Origin: Aminobacter sp039907765
GTDB lineage: Bacteria > Pseudomonadota > Alphaproteobacteria > Rhizobiales > Rhizobiaceae
DNA length: 64,000 nucleotides
Assembly (NCBI RefSeq): GCF_039907765.1
Contig: NZ_JARDJI010000009.1
Location: 62,001 to 126,000, forward strand
Reading direction: 5' to 3'
The first letter of the stretch is position 1. Each line of letters opens with the position of its first letter. Both the position numbers and the translations under genes were made by a program. The notes below the pieces were generated by a model. That model was given only the letters and a program-made list of their open reading frames with translations, made no database searches and was not told where the DNA came from. Positions 16,532 through 23,438 of the stretch are shown here, in pieces.

Positions 16532-17959
16532 CTAGTCCTCTCTCATCGCGCGATTGAAGCTGTCTGCGACCGGAGAAACCAGGTAGTCGATTGCCCGGCG
16601 TGCCTTGTGCACGATCATCACTTCCGCCGGCATGCCGGGATAGAGGCGCATATCCGGATTTGCGGCGAGCGACTCGGGATCGATCTGAGCCCGCGCGACG
16701 AAATAGGCCGTGCTCGATTTTTCATCCACCGACTGGTCGGCTGCGACGTAGGTGACCGTCCCCGACAAGGGCAGGTGCGAGCGCTGGTTATATGCCGTCA
16801 GCCGGATCTGCGTCCGGGAGCCGACCGCGATGCTGTCGATGTCGCGCGTGCTCACGTTCATCTCGATCAGCAGCGGTTCGCTTTCCGGCACGATGTCGAG
16901 CAGCGGCTGGCCGGGAGTCACGGCGCTTCCCGGCGTGCGTACGCCGATATTGGTCACGATTCCCGCCTGCGGGGAGCGGATCTCGAGGCGGCGCAGCACG
17001 TCCTTCGCACCAATGATCTTCTCCTCGACATCTGCGAGTTCGAGGCGGGCCGTGGTGATTTCGCCGGCGATTTCCGACTGGAAGTCGCGTTCGATGCCCG
17101 TGAGCGCGAGTTCGGCACCTGCCTCGGCCTTCTCCGCTTGTGCCCTTTGACCACCTAGCTCGCCGCGCGAGGCTGCGAGTTCGCTGAGCCTGGCCTCGAT
17201 CTCTATGAGCTTGGAGCGCTGGGCAAACCCCTTGTCCACCAAGGTCGCGATAGCCGACCTCTGTCCGGCGATAAGGTCGATCTGCCGGTCGGTGGCCTCG
17301 ATCTGGATGGTCAGGAACTTCGACCGCTCGGAATATTCCTCGATCGTCGTCCGCTGGATCGCGTTTCGGCCCGCCTTGGACTCCCGCCGCTTTTCGAAGA
17401 ATGCCCTTTCAGCCGTCATGGCGTCCTGGGCTGCAGCTTCGCCGGTTCCGCCAAGATCTGCGGGAAAGCCAATCGCCTCGGTGCCGGCCTGCTCCGCCTT
17501 GAGGCGTGCAAGCTTTGCGATCAGGCCGGTGCGCCGGCTTTCCAGTGCCTGCAGGTCGGCACGGGCGCGCGTGTCCTCGAGCTTGATCAAGGGCTGTCCG
17601 GCGGCAACCTTGTCGCCCTCCTGCACCAAGAGGCGGCTCAGGATGCCGCCCTCGAAATGGCTGACCGTCTTGCGCTTGGTGTCGACGATGACGGTGCCGC
17701 TGGCCACCGAGGCGCTGTTGAGCTCCGTCAGAAATCCCCAGCCGAGAAAGCCGCCGAACGACAGGAGGATTGTCGTGAAGCCGGCGATGACGAGGCGCCG
17801 GAGCGGCGAACGGGCGCGGCCTTCCGCCAGTTCCAGCTCCATGGCGGTGACGGGCAGCGATGCTCGTCCCTCCGCTCGCATGCGATGGTCCGGGGGGCTG
17901 GGCCTGCGGACCGGCTGAACCTCGGTGGGCTCTGACGATGGCTTCGACTTCTGCATCAT
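16532..17959 (-). CDS. Type I secretion periplasmic adaptor, HlyD family (WgdB/ExpD2-like)
   Basis: A 475-residue membrane fusion protein that links the inner-membrane ABC exporter to the outer-membrane channel. A cytoplasmic N-tail is followed by one TM helix at about 56-78, the biotinyl-lipoyl half FEGGILSRLLVQEGDKVAAGQ, a long coiled-coil hairpin (about 135-300), the second lipoyl half RSPQAGIVTNIGVRTPG and a C-terminal beta domain (YPGMPAEVMI). This is the PrtE/HlyD layout. The start ATG at 17959 overlaps the ABC stop by 4 bp (ATGA). It should export the RTX protein encoded next. The TolC-like outer-membrane partner is not in the window. Confidence 0.93.
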   Translation of the reverse strand: MMQKSKPSSEPTEVQPVRRPSPPDHRMRAEGRASLPVTAMELELAEGRARSPLRRLVIAGFTTILLSFGGFLGWGFLTELNSASVASGTVIVDTKRKTVSHFEGGILSRLLVQEGDKVAAGQPLIKLEDTRARADLQALESRRTGLIAKLARLKAEQAGTEAIGFPADLGGTGEAAAQDAMTAERAFFEKRRESKAGRNAIQRTTIEEYSERSKFLTIQIEATDRQIDLIAGQRSAIATLVDKGFAQRSKLIEIEARLSELAASRGELGGQRAQAEKAEAGAELALTGIERDFQSEIAGEITTARLELADVEEKIIGAKDVLRRLEIRSPQAGIVTNIGVRTPGSAVTPGQPLLDIVPESEPLLIEMNVSTRDIDSIAVGSRTQIRLTAYNQRSHLPLSGTVTYVAADQSVDEKSSTAYFVARAQIDPESLAANPDMRLYPGMPAEVMIVHKARRAIDYLVSPVADSFNRAMRED

Positions 17960-19725
17960 GATGCCACGACCTCGCGCGACGACTGGCCGGACGTCATCGA
18001 AGCGACCACGTCGGTGCGTTGCCCGAACTGCGTGATGCGGCCGTTTTCCAGGACGAGCAGCTTGTCGGCGACCTCCATGATCGTCGGCCGGTGGGCGATC
18101 ATCACCACGATGGCGCCGTCGTCGCGAGCCTTTTCGATGGCGCGGATGAGCGCGCGCTCGCCGACCGCATCGAGATTGGCGTTCGGCTCGTCCAGCACGA
18201 TCAGCCGGGGGCGGTCGTACAGGCAGCGGGCAAGCGCGATCCGCTGCCTCTGCCCTCCCGACAGCGTCAGGTGCCCGTCGCCGACCGGCGTGTCGTAGCC
18301 CAGGGGGAGGCGCCCGATCATTTCGTGGACTTCGGCCTGCCGCGCGGCCTCGAGCACCCTGTGCGGGTCGCTGTCCTCCATCCGCGCGATGTTGTCCCGG
18401 ATCGTTCCTTCGAGCAGCGAAACCGATTGCGGAAGATAGCCGGCCACGCGGCCGAAGGAGGCGCGCTCCCAGAGATAGACATTGTTGCCGTCCAGGAAGA
18501 CGCCGCCCGACGTGGGCTTCAGGATGCCGACGAGCAGCCGCGCCAATGTGGACTTGCCGGCGGCGGAGGGGCCGACCAGCCCCAGAACCTCGCCGGGGGC
18601 AAGGGAGAAGGAGATGCCCTTGATGATCGGCACGTCCACGCCCGGCGCGGCGTAGACCAGCCTGTCGATGACCAGGTCGCCGTCCGAGTGCGGCGTCGGC
18701 ATGGCCTGGCGCACCGCAAGATCCTCGTTGAGGGCTGTCTCTATCCGTCGCCAGCCGGCGACCGCCAGGACCCATTGCCGCCAGTTCTCGATGACGGAAT
18801 CGAACGGCTGGAGCAGGCGACCGATAAGCACGCTCGACGCCATCATCGCGCCTGGGGTGACCTCCTGCTTGAGCACGAGCAGGGCGCCCGCGGCCAGCGT
18901 TGCGACCTGGATGGTGTAGCGGATCACGCGGGTGATGGACGACATCGCCCGGCTTCGGCTTCCGCTGGTTTCCAGGAGGTCCAGCGCGTGCATCTGCGCT
19001 GCCCGCCATCGCTTTGCCAGCGCCGGCAGCATGCCCATGGCCTCGATCGCCTCGGCGTGACGAAGTGATGCGCCGATTTTCGACACCGACTCGATGTTGG
19101 CCTGGTTCGCCTCTTTCATGAGCTGGCGCGTGAGCAGGTCCGTGACGACGCCGCAACACAGCAGCAGCGCCACCGAGATCGTGCCGACCACGCCGAAGAG
19201 GGGGTGCAGCAGATAGAGTGCGCCAAGAAAGATGGGCGACCAGGCGGCATCGAGCGGAGCGCTGACCGCGGGCGAGGTGAGGAATCCGCGCAGCTCGGTC
19301 AGGTCCCTCAGCGATTGCGTCGCGCGCGACACGCCTTGATCGACGGAAGCTTGGACTGCCGCCGTGAGCAGCGGCAGGTTCAGCCGCCGCGTGACGGCGC
19401 TGCCCATGGCCTGGAATGAGAGGGTGCGGATAAATTCGAGCACGCCATAGACCAGCAGGGCGGCGACCGCCAGGACGGTGAGCGCGGTGAGAGAATCGAT
19501 GCTTTGGCTATTGAGCACCCGGTCATACACCTGCAGCATGTACAGGGGCATCGTAAGTTGCAGCAGGCTTATGCATGCACTCAGCAGGGCTGCATAAAGC
19601 AGCGTCACGACAAAAACACGGCGAGCCTGCAGGACGAGCAACCTCGGATTGAGCGTGCCATTCTGGGCGACAACTGACCCATTTTGGCCCTTGCCAACGG
19701 GGTTTTTTCGAACAGTATCAAGCAT
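17956..19725 (-). CDS. Type I secretion ABC transporter, permease/ATPase fusion (WgdA/ExpD1-like)
   Basis: A 589-residue half-transporter of the PrtD type: an N-terminal transmembrane domain of about six helices (MPLYMLQVYDRVL is the family signature) and a C-terminal ATPase. The ATPase has Walker A GPSAAGKST (385-393), signature LSGGQRQR (488-495), Walker B IVLDEP (509-514) and the switch histidine in IAHRP. It lacks an N-terminal peptidase domain, as expected for RTX exporters. The ATG at 19725 begins the compact form; in-frame codons further upstream would add 25 unlikely residues. It is divergent from the MarR gene across about 190 bp that carries a perfect palindrome, and coupled to the HlyD gene by ATGA. 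Confidence 0.93.
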   Translation of the reverse strand: MLDTVRKNPVGKGQNGSVVAQNGTLNPRLLVLQARRVFVVTLLYAALLSACISLLQLTMPLYMLQVYDRVLNSQSIDSLTALTVLAVAALLVYGVLEFIRTLSFQAMGSAVTRRLNLPLLTAAVQASVDQGVSRATQSLRDLTELRGFLTSPAVSAPLDAAWSPIFLGALYLLHPLFGVVGTISVALLLCCGVVTDLLTRQLMKEANQANIESVSKIGASLRHAEAIEAMGMLPALAKRWRAAQMHALDLLETSGSRSRAMSSITRVIRYTIQVATLAAGALLVLKQEVTPGAMMASSVLIGRLLQPFDSVIENWRQWVLAVAGWRRIETALNEDLAVRQAMPTPHSDGDLVIDRLVYAAPGVDVPIIKGISFSLAPGEVLGLVGPSAAGKSTLARLLVGILKPTSGGVFLDGNNVYLWERASFGRVAGYLPQSVSLLEGTIRDNIARMEDSDPHRVLEAARQAEVHEMIGRLPLGYDTPVGDGHLTLSGGQRQRIALARCLYDRPRLIVLDEPNANLDAVGERALIRAIEKARDDGAIVVMIAHRPTIMEVADKLLVLENGRITQFGQRTDVVASMTSGQSSREVVAS

Positions 19726-19875
19726 GGCGATTTGGCCTGGGGGGTACCGTGTTTGGCGGATTGAGGATGTTGCCTGCACCGCATGCAGAGCATATAGCAA
19801 TATCTCTGTCGTCAGTGTGACACGAAAATGATAACATTCTCAAGTTCGGGAATCTGGGGTGGGGCTTTGTTGTGA

Positions 19876-19898
19876 TTTACTTCAAATTTTGAAGTAAA
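19876..19898. promoter_or_regulatory. Operator: 10-bp perfect palindrome between regulator and exporter genes
   Basis: TTTACTTCAA, spacer ATT, TTGAAGTAAA is a perfect inverted repeat. It lies 20 bp before the MarR start and about 150 bp before the divergent ABC gene, so it can control both. Size and symmetry suit a MarR dimer. Two related copies occur in the window at 21788-21808 and 16407-16429. Confidence 0.75.
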
Positions 19899-19918
19899 AT
19901 TCTGAAATGGAGCGAGGG

Positions 19919-20488
19919 ATGACTCAAGAACTTCTCTACCCATCCATGGGTCTGGAAGATGCATTGTTGCTACGGAGCGTGGGCGACAGGCGGCATGTTG
20001 CCCCTGAGCAGCCTCGTCGCGATCAAGTTGGCGATGCTCCGCAGGTGTCGTGTTTCGATCTGGCACGACTCCTGGAGCGTTCCAGCCGGCGCTTTTCCGG
20101 GTTGGTCGCCGCGGAGCTGACCAGGCTCGGCGTCGACGATATCGGGCCCGCCCAGGTGATGGTTCTGCTGGCTATCGGCGATACGGAGGTCTCGGTCGGC
20201 GAGTTGCTGGATCGCGGAAACTACGTGGGCTCGAACATTTCCTACTACCTGAAACAGCTCACCGATGGCGACTACATCGACCGCGTCACCTCCCAGCGCG
20301 ACAAGCGCTCGGCCCGCATTAGGTTGACGGAGAGGGGCAGGCAGCTCTGCGCCGACTTGCGGGATGCCGCAAAGCTCTTTGAACGTTCCTTTTGCGGGGA
20401 GCAGGACCTGCGGGACCTCGCTACCGCCTTTCAAGCGCTGCACCGGCTCGAACTGGTTTGGGCCAATGCCGCACGTTACGGCGTTTGA
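19919..20488 (+). CDS. MarR family transcriptional regulator (WggR/ExpG-like)
   Basis: A 189-residue winged-helix regulator. The DNA-binding part (about 75-145) shows IGPAQVMVLLAIG, the recognition helix region GSNISYYLKQL and the wing TSQRDKRSARIRLTERG, all standard MarR elements. The start is ATG 19919, with GGAG six bases upstream; an in-frame ATG at 19907 is also possible. It stands between a divergent type I exporter and a glycosyltransferase gene, exactly where S. meliloti has expG/wggR, the activator of galactoglucan genes. A perfect palindrome sits directly before it, implying autoregulation. By analogy it activates the RTX, exporter and biosynthetic operons; activation rather than repression is an inference. 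Confidence 0.87.
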   Translation: MTQELLYPSMGLEDALLLRSVGDRRHVAPEQPRRDQVGDAPQVSCFDLARLLERSSRRFSGLVAAELTRLGVDDIGPAQVMVLLAIGDTEVSVGELLDRGNYVGSNISYYLKQLTDGDYIDRVTSQRDKRSARIRLTERGRQLCADLRDAAKLFERSFCGEQDLRDLATAFQALHRLELVWANAARYGV

Positions 20489-20533
20489 CCTGAGTTTGAA
20501 GGGCAGGTCCTTGTCGGGGGCTTGCTGGACATC

Positions 20534-21784
20534 ATGCATATAGCATTCGTGCATCGGCGCGGCTTCGGCCAGTTCGCCGCGCTGGCCGCGCATTTGGCGC
20601 AGGCCGGCAATGAAGTGAGCCTCGTGACCGAGGCAATCGACCAGCGCATCCCGTCGGTTCGTGTGGTGCGGCATCGAACGGAGCCCGGGCCGCGGGCCGA
20701 TCCGCTCGCGGCGCGGCATCTTGGCGTACCCGACCACCATGTTCGGATCGGCCACCGTGTTGCCGAGACTTTCGATGCGATGGCGCGCCAGGGCCAGAGC
20801 CCGGACATCATCATCGGCCACATTGGCTGGGGAAGCATGATGTTCGTCAAGGATGTGCTCCCGCGCGTGCCGGCGCTCGGCTATTGCGAGTTCTTCTATC
20901 GGGCCGAAGGGGCGGATGTCGGATTTGCCCCGGAAGATCAGCCTGATCTCGAGACGCGCAAGCGGCTCAGGCTTCGCAATATGGCGCAGCTCATTTCGCT
21001 GGAGGCTCTGGAGGGTGGCATCAGCCCGACCCAGTGGCAGAGGAGCCTTTATCCGGCCGACGCGCGAGCGCGCATCACCGTGTGCCACGAAGGGATAGAC
21101 ACGCGACGCTTCCGCCCGGATCCGGCGGCATCCCTGAAGCTTCCGGACGGGCGTGTGCTCAGGGCCGGCAGCCCTCCCATCGTTACCTTCGTCGCACGCG
21201 ACCTCGAGCCCTATCGCGGCTTCCCGCAGGCGCTGCAGGCTGCGGCCAAGGTCATCCGCAAGCACCCCGACGCCCTGTTCGTCTTTGTCGGCGGCGACGG
21301 TGTGAGCTATGGCGTGCCGCCGCCGGGCGGCGGGTCGTGGAGGGAGCACCTGGTCGCGTCTCTCGATCTCCCGAGAGAAAGGGTGCTATTCCCCGGCGTG
21401 GTGCCGCATTCGGTACTACGCCAACTCTTCCAGATTTCCGCGGCCCACCTCTATCTGACCTACCCGTTCGTCCTGTCCTGGTCGGTCCTGGAGGCGATGG
21501 CCTGCGGGGCGCTGGTCATCGGCTCCGATACCGCATGTGTCCAGGAAGTCATCCGCTCGGGCCGCAACGGCATGCTGGTGCCGTTCTTCGATACGGATGC
21601 GCTCGCCGAGGTCATTCTGGAGGCCCTCAAGATCCCCGACGGCTTTGCCGGACTGCGGGCTGCTGCGCGCAGGACGGTCGAGCAACGCTTCCGGTTGGAC
21701 GACTGCATTGCAGGCCAGACTGCTCTGATTGAAAAAATGACCGGATTTAATTGTAACCCGGCAAAAGAAATGCAGATTGCATGA
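20534..21784 (+). CDS. Glycosyltransferase family 4 (WgcA/ExpC-like position)
   Basis: A 416-residue GT-B enzyme of the subgroup whose first domain starts MHIAFVHRRGFGQFA and contains IIIGHIGWGSMMFVKDV (Glyco_trans_4_3 type). The second domain has VTFVARDLEPYRGF, the VFVGGDGVSYG loop and LSWSVLEAMACGALVIGSD with the retaining glutamate. The ATG at 20534 fits the canonical N-terminus; a TTG at 20522 is in frame. It lies 45 bp after the MarR gene and is probably cotranscribed with it. In S. meliloti the gene beside expG is expC/wgcA, also a glycosyltransferase, which supports orthology. The transferred sugar is unknown. Confidence 0.87.
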   Translation: MHIAFVHRRGFGQFAALAAHLAQAGNEVSLVTEAIDQRIPSVRVVRHRTEPGPRADPLAARHLGVPDHHVRIGHRVAETFDAMARQGQSPDIIIGHIGWGSMMFVKDVLPRVPALGYCEFFYRAEGADVGFAPEDQPDLETRKRLRLRNMAQLISLEALEGGISPTQWQRSLYPADARARITVCHEGIDTRRFRPDPAASLKLPDGRVLRAGSPPIVTFVARDLEPYRGFPQALQAAAKVIRKHPDALFVFVGGDGVSYGVPPPGGGSWREHLVASLDLPRERVLFPGVVPHSVLRQLFQISAAHLYLTYPFVLSWSVLEAMACGALVIGSDTACVQEVIRSGRNGMLVPFFDTDALAEVILEALKIPDGFAGLRAAARRTVEQRFRLDDCIAGQTALIEKMTGFNCNPAKEMQIA

Positions 21785-21787
21785 ACA

Positions 21788-21808
21788 TTACTTCAAGTTT
21801 TGAAGTAT
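21788..21808. promoter_or_regulatory. Operator-like palindrome upstream of the right biosynthetic operon
   Basis: TACTTCAA, spacer GTT, TTGAAGTA forms an 8-bp perfect inverted repeat that matches the 19876-19898 site in all but the spacer and the outermost base. It lies about 145-165 bp before the GTG start at 21954, in an AT-rich stretch that begins 4 bp after the preceding glycosyltransferase stop codon. It probably binds the MarR regulator. Confidence 0.7.
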
Positions 21809-21953
21809 AATCTATTGCTAAGTGCCTGAAATTTATCGTTGTCGCCAGCGATAATTATTGATACGGGTTTCATTGACTGGTTGTCGCGGAGCTATTCCGA
21901 TCAAATGGCAATCAAAATCATCAATGAGATTTCGTTATTATTGAGGGCGCTGC

Positions 21954-23438
21954 GTGCACGGGGTGATGTCTTCTCGCGAGAGGCAATCGGCAGCGAAGGT
22001 AAGGTTGATTGCGGCGTCCGATCGGGACCGTGCCGCTATCGAAAAGGCCGGCATTGAAGATCTGGCCGTCTTCCTTGACGGCGACGCTCACGCTCAGCCG
22101 ATCCTGCGCAACGCCTTTCCTCTCATCGCCGTCGCCTTTTCCGAGGCATCCGAAGCAGATCTGAGGCATGCCCTCATTGCGCTCCGCCGGCTCGGTACGG
22201 TGCCCGAGATCCCCGTTCAGCGGCTCGATGCGAAGAATGGGGCAGAGATGTGCGCCCTTATCCGTTCGCTTGCCGAAGGCGGGGTGGGGCGGCTTTCCCG
22301 GTTTTCCGCCTCGGTCGCCTCGGAACTCGCCATGCTGCGGCGAGAGCGGGAGGTGATGCTCGAAAACTACCGTGCGCTCGAAGATGCGTTCCAGGCACGG
22401 AACTGGGAGCCGGTCGCGGAGACCTTCGGGCATGATCCCCATGTCGATCCGAAGGACGAGGGCATCGGCCAGCTCCTGTCGAGCGCCCATGTCGAGCAGC
22501 TCCTGCCGGTTTCCAGCCAGGGCGTGGCCGGCGTCGCCCTCCATCTCCACTCGGTGCCGAAGGATGGCGCTGAGCTGGTCGTCACGCTGAGCTACGTCGA
22601 GAGCCGCGAAGGCGTGGCCGAGTGGAGCGTTCCCGCTTCAAAGCTCGTCGCGGACTGGAATTTCTTCTCGCTGCCGCGGGCGTGTGGAGGCGGGCAGAAG
22701 ACGTTGCGGCTGCGGGTGTCCTCCACGGGGCCCGAGGTGGTGGGGCTGTCGCTCGGCTTCCCCATCGCCAGCGAGCGCTATACGGCGCGCTCGGAAGTCG
22801 CGCACCCCGACCTTGATCTGCGGCCTCTGGCATTCCGCGTGTTCACCGGACTGCCGGGCGTCAGGCCCACCCGGATGCCGAACATGATCGCACCGACCGA
22901 CCTGCTCGACGGCCAGTTCATCGAAGACTATCGCCTGGCGCCCGATCTCCTGAGCCGAATCGTCGACGTGTCGGTCACGCCCGTCGTGCCCGAATTCCAG
23001 ACCGTCCGCTTCCTCGAGCACGAGCATGCGGTGGTGTGCCACCCGCTCAAGAGCGGGATTTCCGCCGGCGCCGTCAGTCGCGCGGTCGAGCCGGGGACCA
23101 TTTCCTTCTCGGCAAGCGCCGTGATCGATCATCCCCAGGGAGCTCCGGCGGCGGTCAGTTTTCTGCTCGCTCCGGCCAATTCCAATGCACGGTCCGAGGT
23201 GGCAGAGCTGGTGCGCAAGGGCACGGCGAAGCCGACGGCCTTCTTCAGCGGCTGGCGCGAGGTCGGTCCCGACAGGTCGGTCAGTATCAATATCCACATG
23301 GACGAGCCGGTGCGCGCGCCGATGGATCTCATGATCCTGAGCCGTGCGGTCACCGACTCGGTCGATTTCTCCTGGCTCAAGGTGTCCGGCTTCCGGCTCG
23401 TCAAGCAGTCGGGGGAGGCGCTCAATGCCCGCCGGTAA
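21954..23438 (+). CDS. Unknown protein of the polysaccharide locus (DUF6212-like)
   Basis: A 494-residue cytosolic protein with no signal peptide or membrane helix and no recognised catalytic motif. The N-terminal third resembles a Rossmann-like domain (AVFLDGDAHAQPILRNAFPLI is written here only in part: LAVFLDGDA). The remainder is rich in beta strands (GVAGVALHLHS, TISFSASAVIDHP). I recall similar proteins annotated DUF6212 beside rhizobial glycosyltransferase genes, but cannot confirm this here. The GTG start at 21954 has GAGGG six bases upstream; an ATG at 21966 is an alternative. It overlaps the GT2-GT4 fusion gene by 14 bp and is first in an operon preceded by an operator-like palindrome. 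A role in polysaccharide assembly is inferred from position. Confidence 0.7.
   Translation: MHGVMSSRERQSAAKVRLIAASDRDRAAIEKAGIEDLAVFLDGDAHAQPILRNAFPLIAVAFSEASEADLRHALIALRRLGTVPEIPVQRLDAKNGAEMCALIRSLAEGGVGRLSRFSASVASELAMLRREREVMLENYRALEDAFQARNWEPVAETFGHDPHVDPKDEGIGQLLSSAHVEQLLPVSSQGVAGVALHLHSVPKDGAELVVTLSYVESREGVAEWSVPASKLVADWNFFSLPRACGGGQKTLRLRVSSTGPEVVGLSLGFPIASERYTARSEVAHPDLDLRPLAFRVFTGLPGVRPTRMPNMIAPTDLLDGQFIEDYRLAPDLLSRIVDVSVTPVVPEFQTVRFLEHEHAVVCHPLKSGISAGAVSRAVEPGTISFSASAVIDHPQGAPAAVSFLLAPANSNARSEVAELVRKGTAKPTAFFSGWREVGPDRSVSINIHMDEPVRAPMDLMILSRAVTDSVDFSWLKVSGFRLVKQSGEALNARR

Noticed and set aside
17960..19159. An N-terminal extension that would make the HlyD protein 875 residues
   Set aside because: The extra 400 codons are an alternative frame of the ABC transporter gene; the ATGA overlap at 17956-17959 gives the natural start.
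21839..22057. A 72-codon frame before the unknown protein gene
   Set aside because: It runs into the start of that gene in another frame, has no good ribosome site, and the GTG at 21954 with GAGGG upstream explains translation better.
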